A stretch of 64,000 nucleotides of DNA from Camellia lanceoleosa (Eukaryota; Streptophyta; Magnoliopsida; Ericales; Theaceae): NCBI GenBank assembly GCA_025200525.1, contig CM045758.1:193724463-193788462 (forward strand), read 5' to 3'. Positions 25,401 to 37,729 of the stretch are shown piece after piece. The position numbers were made by a program, and so were the translations under genes. Under the pieces are notes generated by a model. That model was not told the DNA's origin, searched no databases, and saw only the letters and a program-made list of their open reading frames with translations. How positions within the stretch are numbered: position 1 is the stretch's first letter; every line of letters begins with the position of its first letter.

Positions 25401-28400
25401 ATGATGCATAGGAAGAAGACTAATGCCTTGTGTGAAGTGTATTCCACAAGCCCCCAAAATGGAGTAAAATGAATTTCTTTTCTCCAAAAACTAGGCCACC
25501 CAAACACTTCTCAAATTATTGTGCATATTTTTATATAAAGCATATATTGCATGTCTTATCCAATAGCAATTTTTTTTTTCAGTCAAGACAATCAAAGTTC
25601 AGAGAGTCTGAATTCACTGGTCTCTAAGAACAATGTCACATAAGATATGAAACGAAAATAAAGCAGAAACATAAATAATAATAATAAGTGTAAGGATAAA
25701 TTTGTATATATACAAGTGACCAAAAACATAGCTCAGCAGGGGGGACAAATTTTGGTAAACCCTATCGGACTACTCATAACGCCCTTGTAATGGTTTAAAA
25801 TGGCAGCATGTTAAGAGAATGAAGGCATTTCATATGGTAAGCAAAGCCTTTTCAAGTGCAAATGGGCAATTCGATGAATCTGGATTTTGGATAACCACAA
25901 ATTGATGGCATTAAGCCCCATAGTTGTGGTGTGTTTGGTAACGCCGCTTTTAGTTTATATTTACAAAAATTTTATAAATTGATTTTTGTTTATTTTTAGA
26001 AAAACATAAACTACAAACGCGTTTGGTAATTGACAAAATGTTTTAAAAAATTTAAAAATATAAAAAAGAGTGAGAAATGGCAAGTGGCGGCGAAACTGGT
26101 GGGTAGTAACGGGTGGGTGGTGGTGGCGGGTGGTGGGTGGTGGTGGTGGTGGTGGTGCGTGGGTGGTAGTGGTGCGTGGGTGGGTGGGTGTGATGGCGGT
26201 GGTAGGTGGTAACAAGTGGGTGGTAGTGGCGGTGGCGGTGGCGGGTGGTGGTGGTGGTGGCGGTGAGTGGTGACGATGGGTGAGTGGTGTGTGGTGTGGG
26301 TGGTGGTGGCGGATGGTGGTGGTGGTGGGTGGGTGGGTGGGTGTGGTGGGGGGTGGTAAGTGGTAGCGAGTGGGTGGTAGTAGTGGTGGTGGTGGTGGTG
26401 GGTGGTGATGGCAAGTGGGTGGTGGTGGTGGCAGGTGGGTAGCTGGTGGTGGATTGCGGTGGTCGATGGATGGTGAGTGGTGGTGGCAAATAGGTGGCGG
26501 GTGGTGGTGGCGGGCAGTGGATAGTAGTGGCAGGTGGTGGGTGGTGGCGGGTGAATAGCTGGTGGGTGGTGGTGGTGGTGGTGGTGGTGGTGGCGGTGGC
26601 GAGGTGGGTGGTGGTGGCAAGTGGGTTGCAAATAGGTGGTGAGTGGTGGCGGCAGGTGGTGGTGGGGGAGTGGGTGGTAGTGGCGGAAGACGGTGGTGGA
26701 AAATGGTGGCGGGTGGTGGTTAGTGTTGAGTGGTAAAAAAAAAAAAACTCAAAACTCAAAACGGAAACACATTTTTTGTGTTTTCATTTTTTAGCCAAAT
26801 TTATAAACTGAGACCACTGATTTATAAATCAAAAATTTTATCAAACAAGTTTTTATTTGAGTTTTTAAAATTTTTGTAAATATAAACAGAAAACTGAAAA
26901 CGTAAGTGTTACCAAACGGCACCTTAATGTTTATTTGGCTAAGAATATATATATATATATATATCAAACGAATATTAGTGATGCTCGCCAAATTCCTGCA
27001 CAACACAAGATTTTATTGAAGCTATGAATCCTAACATGAACCTTTCCTTTTAAATTGAGTTACATCCTTTACATTTCCTTGCATCTACTCAGACAGCCAA
27101 ATTTTTATGTTTTCGTGATCAATAGTACTAGAGATCCAATCTCCTCAACATGATCATCATTAAAAAATAAAATAAACATCAGCAAAATACCTCTGGTAAA
27201 ACCCCAGTCTTTTTACTAGATGGTAAACGAGGAACTGATCCATCTGGAAATCTCTCTACAGTTGTAAAGCAGATATTGTATTCCTGTTTTAAAAATTAAA
27301 AATAAATAAATAAATAAAATAAATAAATTTAAAAAAAAAGCATGAATGCACAGAATGTTTAAAATATAAAATATTGTCAATTGATATTCAACAAAGAGAT
27401 CAAAAACAAAAACAAGAATAGCTTGTTAATTTACCTGAATGATAGAAGGGTAAAGACTATTGAAGTCCAGAAGTAAAACATACTTGTCATACAATCCTCT
27501 TTTTGGCTCCAAGACCAATCCACCTAAATAAGAGGGTCCTTTCTTAGCTTTACCATGATCATTGTGCGGTAAATCATTCTCAAAATTCGCATTGTCAACA
27601 TCCAAATCATCAATTTCTTTGCCCTCAGCACTGTGATTCACTTTACGTTTTGTCACTTTTGTTTCCTTTGGATGAGAAGAAAACTTGTCTGGGACCATAT
27701 ATTTCTTTGCATGGAATGCATGCAGCAAAAGATATTCTACTCTCTGCGCTCTAGCACCCTGAAATCACATATTCAGACGAAACAACTTTAGTCAAGTCAA
27801 GACCATAAAAGATTTGTAAGAAAGTAGATAATTTGAAGCATGTGGTGAAAATTCACCTGGAGAGTTTTTCCCCAAAGATTACCACTGATATTGGTTAGCT
27901 GACGTGTGAGGGGAAGAACACTCAAATGAAACATAAGCTCCATTGACAACCATGCGTCTGTCTCACTACATTCAATCTGAACATAGTAAATATATTATGA
28001 GAAACATATTAAGCAGATGCATCACAGGAAGTATAAATTTCCAATTAAGTAGACAAAGTTGATGAGTTGACCATTTCTCAGAAAAAGAGCCTCAGATCAC
28101 CAAACTGAGAAGATAGATGATGTTTCTATCTGCCCAATTGATCAATAAGGATTAATTGAATCGTGATATTCAGCTATAGAGAGGGCAAGGCAGACATCAT
28201 TAGTAAAATCTAAACATGACATCCATTGCCCTTAAAATGTGGCAAGACGATGATGGAAAGTTATTGCAGAAATTATCAAAAAGTATTTGACCTCAGCAAC
28301 CTTACTGGTTTGGCAACCATGATTTTCTTTCGACAAGGAAATATGGAACTCTCTCTCTCTCAATTTTTATCTTTTATAATTGTCTCAATTTTCACAAAAA

Positions 28401-31400
28401 AAATACTATTGATCTAACAAACTAATATTGAAACCCACCACAACTTGTCAAACCTTGTGTTTTCATGTTGTTTGTCAAATACAATAATAAGAATTATAGT
28501 AAGTAACTAATGAAAGAATAAGAGCCTACAAGTTCCATAAGGGTTTCAGAACTTTGAAACATCAAGTGAACATCGTGTGGTGCAATCTCCTTCCGATCTT
28601 TGTTCAGCCTAGTCTTTGCAAGTTGTGTCAAAGAATAACTGACCTGAAAGAGGCAGATTTCATGCATGAGAATTCATAACATGGTTATCAGATGCCTTGT
28701 GGGATAACCAACCTCCTAAATATTTACCTCTTTCAATAGATCACGAGAACACAAATATGTATCACACAAGAGCCTCCCTGCAATGCAAGACATAATCCCT
28801 GGACTTGCACCAGACCCAAAAATTGTGCTTCCTTTAGTAAGCTTAGGCATCACAGAGCTTCAGACGGCCTATTTTGGACCACATGTTGCTAGGGACCCTG
28901 CAAGCCTGCATATTTAAGTAAAAGATGCGGCATGGCCATCTTAGTTGCAATGGCATCTCATTTTGATGTACACCAGATGTACACTCAACAGGAAATTGTA
29001 TATGGAGAATAAAAGGATGGTCAAAACAATATTGGAACATAAAATGAGGATGTTTAAAAATAAAAGAAAACTGTAAAGACAATTATCAGTGTATATAAAA
29101 GTCATCTGTTGAAGCCCATTTTTCTTAGTCTGGATGCAAAGCTGACTGTAAGGTGTTATAATTATCACCATAAATAATTTTAAGAAAAAATCATAAATGG
29201 ATATTAGGTTGTCTACTATTACTAGTACCACAAGATAATTACAAGGAAATGAATCGATGCATTAGCACACTTATTGAAAGGAAAGCACTATACTGATATT
29301 CCCACCTGAGCTCTGTGAAGCAGTACATCAAGATCAAACCCAGAAATATTGTGCCCAACAAGGACATCACTATCTAATTTGTGTAATTCAATCATCAGAC
29401 GGTTTAACAAAGCCCTTTCACTGCAAATCAAGCAAAGCAAATAGAAAAAGATCACTTAATTGACTGGAAGTGAAACAAATAACACCACCAGCCAAGCTGA
29501 CAGTGACAACTTGATAAAGAGGGAAATGAAAATAAACATGATTTATAACAAAAACCTGCCTGCTTTCAATACTGATGATATTTGATCCAGCTTTTGAATT
29601 TCTATCATTAATCTCTTTGGCAAATCCCATTGGAAATATGCCTCCATCAAGCTTACGTACAACAGTAAAATGGCTAAGCATACCGGGCCTCATCCATTCT
29701 GAGGCTAATATGGGAGTGTCAATCTGAAAGATCCAATCATGTAGCTGACCTTAGTAGAATACTACAATAATATAGATAAAACCAGGACCAATGAGTTTCC
29801 AGTTGAACAATTGCCTCAGAAAAAAGTATAACAACGCAAAAAGTGAACATGTTCTCAATGCAGCTAGCTAGTTGACCTTTGATGGCTCCAAGGGGGAATA
29901 CTTGGTGGAATTCTCTATTCTAAAACTATGATAAAAGATTCAAAAAAGTGTAGCCAATCATTCATAAAAATGTCCTCCACATTCCAAGTCCTGATACTGA
30001 TGATAAACTGGAGCACACACAACAGATTTAAGTGGTTTCAGGAAACATACATTTTTGTGGCTGCATTGAAGGCAAATAGAAAATTGACCATCTTGGTTTT
30101 ACGAGTTTTGTATGATAAGAATTGCCACCAAAAAAAAAAAGTTCATAGCAAAACACATAAAGACTACAGCAACCAAGAAAAAATTCTCAATTTCCTGGCC
30201 CAAAGCCACCACCCTGTACCCCAAAACTGCTAGAACAGATGTACAGGGGGATACAAGTAAACCTCTAGACATCTATCACAAAATCACTTCATTTGTTTCT
30301 CAAGAACAAGATAACCACCTAAGTCGCCTTCATGTTGTCCACATTTTTCCACATTTTTCCAAAGTAACTTCTGACTTGTTCAAACAAAATAAATAAATAA
30401 ATAAAAAGCCAACAGCACTAATCACACATCTATGAGTGGACAAGAATTTGTCCCCAGGGCAAAGAATCAAGGCCAGATAACTAGACAGGTCATGTATTTT
30501 GATGATGCCGTAATCAACACATCGAATGAATTATCATGTATAACAAATATACCTTGGCCTTGTGACAGCAGATTATAGATGCAGATACAATTTCGTTCAC
30601 ATTTTGTTTTTCATTGACAATAGTTTTCATATTTATTGCTGTGACAACCACTGGAGGAATCTCTGCTACATTCTTTGAGGAAGTTGAAACTTGTATATCC
30701 TTTGGACAATCAACAATAACCTCAAATTTGCACCAGCTACCTGCAAAATGCATCAAAGTTGTTACGGTAAAAGAAAACTCTAACTGTCCTTCTGTGAATG
30801 ACAGAAGTGAAATGATAACACAACCACAGATTTTGAGCCTCACACGCTGAGCTGGACAGGTGGAGAATTTTGAAACTGATAGCCAGGAAGGTCCCTTTAT
30901 CTTCCTCTTAACAAGAAAAAGCTCCAAAGCACTGTCAACAATGATGCTGATCAGGATTCTTTTTTTCATGTAATAGGTATGTATTAAATGGAGTTTTTCC
31001 GTTGCAGAGAAATTTCACTAGAGTAACAAATTTAACAATAGCAGTGTCACCTACTCATATAAAGGATAACAAAATTAAGTTCAAGGAATGGAATAGTCAA
31101 ACTTCAAGATACTTCCAATGATGATTGACTGAAGAAGTACAGGATCCTTGAGCTTATAACAAGTAGGTAATCAGAAGACTTGTTCCAGACTTGGACCTCA
31201 AACCCCAAAGCAATAAATAAATAAATTTGATCTACACACAGTTCATATCGCTTTCTCTCCTTAAAAAGGAAATAAAAAGGCTGTTTAGAATTATAAAGTG
31301 AGATCCACCAAAAAGGTTTCAACACAATCAGATTTGTGAAAGATGAAGCTGAAATTTAGAAGTGTTCATTTCAAGCCATATTATTCAAGAAAAGAAACAA

Positions 31401-34400
31401 AGTTTAACATAAAAGTACTGGAAACAAACAAAACACAAATAATTTACTTCTATCTTTTTGATTGACCATTGGCAACTAATTCCATTGTTATAGTAGAAAT
31501 GTCCAAGCACCAAAAAGTTTACTATCCAACTCATGTCACTTTCATGACACTGAACTCGATAAATGTTGAAATCATTTCACTACTCATCTGTCTTCTCAAT
31601 TCCTTACATGAGAAGGGGTTTCACACCCTAATCTGGTTAGATTAAAAAAGTATAGAATGCTAACCTATGCCTCCTGTTTATGACTGCACAGCCACATCTG
31701 CCCCCAAATATGCAAGAAGTAATAAAATGTGCAGGAAAACCCCATTATAAAAAAATAATTAATAAATAAACAAGAAGAAGGAAGAAAGAAAGAAAGAAAG
31801 AAAGATAAACATGAGACCATGCATGAGGAACCAGCTCTGACAGGTGACCCCTGTACCTGTTATGAGTTCCAAGCAAAGCAGAGAACAGTTCCCCCTTGAG
31901 GTCTGAAGGAAGTGGAGGATCCTGAAATTACAGAAGCCATAACTAATAACTTCTACAGACCATGCCAAATATAGCTTAACAACAATCATACAAGTGGAAA
32001 AGAGCATCATTGGTTCACAGGCAGCATTAAAAACATTACTTCCCAGTCTCTAAAATTGATTTTGAAATTAGATAAACCATTGACATATGAACATAATAAC
32101 TCAGTAGTCAATAACACCTCATTGATTTGGTTCACACAACGAGCAGTATACCTTAAACGGATAGTTGATCTTGAGTACGTAATTCTCCCCAGAAGGTATG
32201 TCAGAAAGCTCAAATGCATATTTTCTCTATGAAATGTGAAGCAACAATATGAATGGTCAGCAAAAGTAAACCAACAAATAAATATAAAAATAAATAATGG
32301 GAGAGAGTTATAGTTAACTTTTTGACACGTGAAAATGATTAAATCTGCAAACCTTAACAGGTGCCATGCTAAAACTTGAAACATTACGATCTAATAATTG
32401 TTTTGCTATTTCAGTCTTTAATCCTGATGCGATCTCCTACCACAGAAAGAGAAATAGCATCAACATAATGTAGAAATATTTAAAATACATATAAAAGAAT
32501 GCAATCGCAATAGAATTACTTGCAGCTTAGCACGGAAAGCTGTAGGAGAAATTCGAGATTCTTCTGCGTCTTTCTCAAGCTTCATAATAATTTCATTATG
32601 AAACAAAGAAGCATTTGGGATTGCATAGGCACATCTTTGCATGTTCTTTACAATCACACAGCAACTGGAATATGTACTTCCTGTTTTGACCTGAATTACA
32701 ATGTTGGATGTCAACCATCAATTGTTTACATCAGATCTATCAACAACTAACCGAAGCAACAAATCAATGACATAAACATACCATGGCACATATTTGAAGA
32801 TTTACACAGTAAAATCAACTATCATCTTTATCAAGCTTCATAATCACCATTGAGAAATATACAATCATTTGAAATTGCAAAGGTGCATATTTGCATGTTT
32901 CTTCACATTAAGGCAACATAAAATGGCATTTTGTCAATTATCAACTCTTGAGTCAATTATTGGCTGCTGAAGCACAAACCAGTTATGTAAAGCATTACAC
33001 TTGAAGGGGGGGGGGGGGGGGGGGGGGGTGGCGCGATGTGGGGAATGTAGATTTTTATCTTTAGGATGATACTAGAATTGCGTTATGAACATCACCTATT
33101 GGAAAAGAAACAATAATACGAGTAATGGGAATGTAATTGGTTTGAAGTTTATATCAACTGTTGGTTGAATTGGTTTGCCACTGTGTAGATAGATCCCATG
33201 TCTAAGAGATCCTTCTTCATCTTCAACCTCAGTTGCACAAGAAAGGCCAAAAGTCATCCAACAAGATCAATAAAGACACTACTCGAATTTTCTGACAAGC
33301 CAGCAAAATTAGGCTGAGAAAATACATATGAATGTACATAGAGTGTATGAAATTTACGAATAAAAAGTGACCATTTTCATCACATATCACAAATAAAAAC
33401 GGAAACGCCATGATGTATTAATTGAGATTTTTGCTAGACCACACTTGGAAGAATATTTTTAAAATACCAAAGTAATGGCAGAAATTTTAAAAGACTAGCT
33501 ATAAGGGTCACCTTGTTTTCTAGATGTTTACCTAACAGGTCATATAAACTCAATATGCACAATGCATATGAAAGTTTCTACATTTGTAGGAATGCACCAT
33601 GAAGCCATGCACCTTGCATGTTTACACAAACCTAAATTGAGATTTAAACTGCATCTGTCAAATAAACAAAAAAAGTGAACCAATGCACCTGGCTCTCACT
33701 AAAGCGGGGTCTAAGGCCTCGTTTGGCAACTCACTCTTTTAGCCTAAAAATCAAAAAATTACTAAAAATTTAAAAACTAACAAATTCTATCAAAAAGTCA
33801 AATATTCTCTTTTCACTCTATTTTTGCCTATCTTTTCGTAAAAATAAAAAAGTCATTCTAAACATACTAATTTTTTTATATCATATTTTAATCAAAAATC
33901 AAAAGTTATTAAAATAACATGTTTCCAAACAAAAAAATCAAAAGTTACTAAAATAGCATGTTTCCAAACGTGGCCTAAGAGGGCAAGATGTACACAACCT
34001 TAAAAATATAGATAGGAGAAGAAAACAATTTTGTTGTCCCATGCTGTCTTTAACTAATTGAAGTAGCTGTATTTAACTATATTTATTTTTCTATTCTTCT
34101 ACCCAGTCCCAGTCATGAGTCGTAAGAAGAAAAAAAACTAAAGGTAATGCCAGATTAACTTAATGCTGATTAAACTACAGACATATATGACATAAACAAC
34201 AGATATTGCAATGTCCTTGTAACAAAATTCAATTATAATTACATATGTATGTACATAGAATGTATGAAATTTACAAATAAATGGTAATTTAAACAGGAAG
34301 ATATAATGGACAGCACTAAAATTACCACCATACCTTCCCAAAAAGATAAAGGTTACCCATGTTAGCACCATAAAACTCCTCATGAGCGTCGATTATGTAG

Positions 34401-35475
34401 AAAGGCAGTGACCCATCTGGATCCAGAACGAAATCTGGCTTTTCTTCGCTACTCAAACCAGGATTTGCCTCCACTTCATCACTTTCAATGCTCCCATTTC
34501 CGCATTCCTATCTGCCTGCCACCCAGCAGCCGCGGTCTATCCCGGATGCTTGTCCTCTTTGACTTTCGCATCGAGAGCCAAAGACAACTCCTTCACCACA
34601 GCCTCCCCCTTCACTTCAATACCATTTGGCATGCTCGCCTCAACCACACTCTCCTTCGTCGAAGATTCAAGCGATTCAACATTCGGATGGTGACCAATTT
34701 CAGTACTCAAATCTTGGTCATTCTCAAATTCTTTTATCGAATCACTCTCTTTGGCAACTTCAATTTTCTGTTCCTTACCCAACAAAGGTTCACCATTTGC
34801 ATTAACCTTTGCCAATTCAGACCTAACCATCGAATCAACAACTGCAACGGGTTGTTTCTCTCCCTTAATCAGCGTGAAATTCCTCACAGCCGTTGATGAA
34901 TTCGTGTTTGCGTGTCCCCTCCGTCGCCTCTCTCGATCAGCCTCATCAGGGGCAAATTCAGCAATAACATCATCAACGATACTATCACTTGATAAATTCT
35001 TGGCTTTATCATCCTTAGGCTTCTTAAAAACTGAAGAAGTGAACATATTAGAGAGGCGTTGCTTACCCATTAGAGCCGCCGCAGCGGAGAGAGCAGAGGG
35101 CTTCTTAGGCGGCGGCTCCTTCTTCTCTGTCTTCTTCTTCTTAGGTCTCTCCAATTCACCGTCCGATTCATCGGAGGACAAAGGGATTCCGGCCTGGGAC
35201 CAATCCTCCTCCTGGCCTTCGTCTCCGTAACCGAGACCATTGTCGTCGACAATGAAGGCCCCGAAATCTTCACGGCGTTTAGCGACGATCGCATCGTATT
35301 CATCTTCTCCGACGGTGTCGTAGATCGGTTCTTCGATCCTGATCTGAAAGCCACCACTTTCACGGCGGCCACCACTGCGGAGAGCTTTTAGGCGGTCGAG
35401 GGCGTCCTTACGAGCCGCCGCTTCGGCTCCTCTGCTCCTCCGCCTTCCGGCGACTATTGGCTGCTCCTCCGCCAT
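19457..35475 (-). CDS. POLA1: DNA polymerase alpha catalytic subunit, 31 exons, several frame breaks
   Basis: B-family polymerase that extends the RNA primer in the pol alpha-primase complex (Arabidopsis ICU2). Exons in gene order: 35475-34334, 32690-32520, 32436-32353, 32226-32152, 31921-31857, 30931-30844 (or 30846), 30740-30553, 29723-29560, 29420-29306, 28905-28728, 28643-28530, 27976-27857, 27758-27435, 27283-27191, 25106-24988, 24889-24819, 24708-24652, 24526-24434, 23886-23764, 23677-23580, 23462-23417, 22589-22476, 22358-22275, 22139-22026, 21920-21831, 21738-21662, 21196-20974, 20353-20300, 20211-20092, 19997-19923, 19612-19457. About 1545 residues, near family length. Motifs: N-terminal [20 protein letters not shown]; exonuclease-like region; [14 protein letters not shown] (exon 13); QALKLTAN plus MYGCLGF (exons 15-16); [14 protein letters not shown] (exon 18); zinc sites CPSC/CPKC (exon 27) and CDDETC/CPNYPRC (exon 29). 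Breaks: stop TAG at 34537 and a frame slip in exon 1, slips in exons 10 and 16, and a shifted C-terminus. Confidence 0.94.
20639..20887. mobile_element. hAT-like MITE in POLA intron 27
   Basis: The ends read TGTTTGGGAAGTGGG and, complemented, GTGGTGTTTGGGAAGT. CTTTGTAG occurs exactly at 20631-20638 and 20888-20895, which would be an 8-bp hAT-type duplication. The inverted repeat can be extended into the duplicated bases, so the boundary is uncertain by a few bases. Confidence 0.6.
22835..23330. repeat. GACACGGACAC-type dispersed repeat in POLA intron 21
   Basis: The left edge has repeated GACACGGATATGGACACGGG and the right edge has GTGTCCGTGTGTCCGACACGG, around an AT-rich core. The mirror arrangement of GACAC/GTGTC words suggests an old TIR-type or foldback element. 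No target duplication was found. Confidence 0.45.
25928..26923. mobile_element. MITE-like element carrying an expanded GGT satellite, POLA intron 14
   Basis: Inverted termini match: GTTTGGTAAC followed by TTTATATTTACAAAAATTTT on the left, and the same words on the complement of the right end near 26870-26915. Between them lies the GGT satellite. No convincing target duplication was found, so the element class is not fixed. Confidence 0.6.
26095..26734. repeat. GGT/GTGGTGGC-rich satellite, about 640 bp
   Basis: Almost uninterrupted GGT triplets, mixed with GGC, GGGT and short TAGTGG or GAGTGG variants, with G confined to the plus strand. Open frames across it in several phases are artefacts of triplet composition (poly-His/Pro/Thr or poly-Gly/Val/Trp) and are not genes. 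Confidence 0.95.
33006..33028. repeat. Uninterrupted 23-base poly-G run in POLA intron 1
   Basis: A single run of 23 G on the plus strand, followed by TGGCGCG. The plus strand is the non-template strand of neither flanking exon; POLA RNA would carry poly-C here. Confidence 0.95.
33715..33975. mobile_element. PIF/Harbinger-type MITE in POLA intron 1, TSD TAA
   Basis: The 261-bp element has ends GGCCTCGTTTGGCAA and TTTCCAAACGTGGCC and is flanked by TAA at 33712-33714 and 33976-33978. Same family as 5264-5486. Confidence 0.85.
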
Positions 35476-35730
35476 CTCTCTCTCTCTCTAAACTCTCACT
35501 CTCTCTATCACAACGAAGATCAGAGGGGATATGAGATATGATTTAGATTTAGAAGTAGATGAAGTAAATGGCGGGAACAGTGTAGTTTTCGCGCCAATGG
35601 AGTGTTGAAAAAAGGCGGGCCACAGAAGCCCTATTTTGTTGTCGGTTGAAATTCTTTGAATGGGCCCAATCCATTTGTTAATATAGGTCGGCCCAAGTCA
35701 TGAGTTCGAAGTATTTGGGCCCAATGACCG
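35476..35730 (-). promoter_or_regulatory. POLA promoter with E2F-type and site II motifs
   Basis: Upstream of the POLA start there is a CT-rich leader, then GGCGGGAA at 35570-35577 (TTCCCGCC on the gene strand), TTTTCGCGCC at 35586-35595 and GGCGGG at 35614-35619. These are E2F-type motifs. A CCAAT lies at 35594-35598. Three TGGGCC or GGCCCA site II-type motifs lie at 35661, 35690 and 35716. E2F plus site II (TCP-bound) combinations are known in plant replication genes such as PCNA, which fits S-phase expression of POLA. Binding itself is inferred. Confidence 0.75.
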
Positions 35731-35759
35731 ACGTAACATGACACTACAAAATAAAAATA

Positions 35760-36850
35760 AACAATTACTCAACTTGGTTGAGTTTGCAAATTTTATTTTC
35801 TATTTTATTTTAAATAAAATAATAATTATTTTGGCACAAAAAAAATCATTTTCATTTAATCTTTTCTTTTTTGGAGAAAAATTTAATTTATAAAAAATTG
35901 AAAATTTTTCTTTGGTTTTAATTATGTGAACTAGTTTTTATTTTAATGGGGAAAAAAAATAAAATATGTATATATCGAAAATTCAACCAGGTTTATTGAT
36001 ATTATTTTAATGGGGAAAAAAAGGAAAAATAAACCATACTGATGACGTGTCATACAAAAAGCCACTGAACCACAAATAAATGATATGCTTGTGGTCCAAA
36101 CACTATGTAGTGTTTTGAAAAGTTGGTAAAAAAATTAATTTTTTGATTTTTTTTGTGATTTATTTTATTTTATTTTATTTTTTATAAAAAAGTAAAGAAA
36201 TGATGTGACTAAAAAAAATTAAAAAATTAACTTTTTACTATGTTGTCAAAACGCTCCTATATCTAGTTTTGCCATCATAGTCGCTTTTTTTTTTTCTTTC
36301 TTTTTTTTTTTTATTAAATGCCAACCTTATTGCAAGAAATAATGGACGTTTTTGTCAAATCATTAAGTAAAAATTTAGCAATGGACCACATAAAAATTAG
36401 CAAATATTATACGAGAAAAGTGGGGAGCTCAGCTCCGCCTTGAATCCCGAAATTGTCAAAATGGCAAAAAAAAAAAAGCAAGGTAAGTTAAAAAAAAAAA
36501 CAGTTTACTGAAAATAGAAATTAGGGGGATTAGGGGGAATGAAATTCGAGCTACCAATCAAAGTTGATATTATACTCAGCTCCATTTGGCATATGAAATG
36601 GGGTTAAATTATCTAACAAAAAGACAAAATAAGTTAATTTTATATTTTTTCTCTTATAATTATCAAATTAATTTTAAAAAATAATAAAAAAATTATCCAA
36701 AATAGAATTTTTTTTACCAAGCCCAAAATAATTTTAAAAACCAAGTTAATTTTTTTCATCCCATACGGGGCTCAACACTCACACGGGCAGGCATGCCAAG
36801 TTGAATTTTTGTATCCCAAATAAATAGGGCCTCAATACTCACAAGGGCAT
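35760..36850. other. AT-rich intergenic stretch
   Basis: Poly-A, poly-T and low-complexity AT sequence with no supported gene or bounded element. Confidence 0.5.
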
Positions 36851-36853
36851 ATC

Positions 36854-37726
36854 AATTAGGAATGAGTCTTGGTCGATTCTTGGTCTCGAATTTTAGTTTG
36901 TTATTTGTCTATCAGATTTGTAAATTAAAGAAAATCAATCCACATCCGTCCGTCAATCCAGCGGATATGAATTGAGCGGATTAAATGATAGATGTGAATC
37001 GGTTTGGTGGTTTAAAATTTTATAAATTTTTAACATAATTTAACTTGTGCACTTCCTCAAAAAAAAGAAAAGTATTACAGTCAATGATTTAAAAAAGTAT
37101 TACAATCATTGTATGCTTCATCCAAATAAAAGAAGTTTGAAACTTTAAAATATTACAATCATCATGCATCATCCACATATTATAATTACAAAGATAACTC
37201 ATCGACATAAAGTATTATATAAAGTATAATAATCTATGATTCTTAAAATATAAAAACAATTCAAACAATCAAAATCATAAACAAAACAGTAGTAGAGATT
37301 ATATGTCTCTATATTATTATATCTATATATGTTTTTAAAAACAAAAACCAACTAGCATATAATTTATTTAGTATTTTTAAAGTTAGACTTAAAAACTAAA
37401 AAATATAGATAAATAATACATTTATTTTTTCCAATTCAAAAAATATATTCAACAGAATATTTAAACTCTTTTCAATTGAAAATACAAGCGAATATCTAAA
37501 TACATTAAAAATCCGAAGTCTTACAAAATACTGGGGATGGTCCCGGTTTGGCGGTTGGGATGCGGCCAAAAAAACCCCAAATCCGTCATCCGTCCAAAAC
37601 TAAGCGGGTTGAAAAAAATCAATCCGCAACCGTCCACTCGTCATCACGTATCCATTCAAAATGCGGCGGATCAGTTCAGTTCGATCGATTTGAACGAATC
37701 GATATATCCGCTGCTCATCCTTAATG
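36854..37726. repeat. Candidate old TIR element (CGGAT-rich edges)
   Basis: The left edge (AGGAATGAGTCTTGG, then CATCCGTCCGTCAATCCAGCGG) and the right edge (ATGCGGCGGATCAG to CCGCTGCTCATCCTT) are GC-richer and partly mirror each other around an AT-rich core. This resembles the dispersed hAT-like repeats common in dicot genomes. No target duplication was confirmed. Confidence 0.4.
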
Positions 37727-37729
37727 CTA

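Noticed and set aside
25961..26759. Long overlapping ORFs (up to 235 codons) on both strands rich in His, Pro, Thr or Gly, Val, Trp
   Set aside because: They are composition artefacts of the GGT satellite, open in several frames at once and without domain signal.
34408..35230. Plus-strand ORFs of 159-162 codons
   Set aside because: They are antisense shadows of POLA exon 1, whose minus-strand frame matches the polymerase alpha N-terminus.
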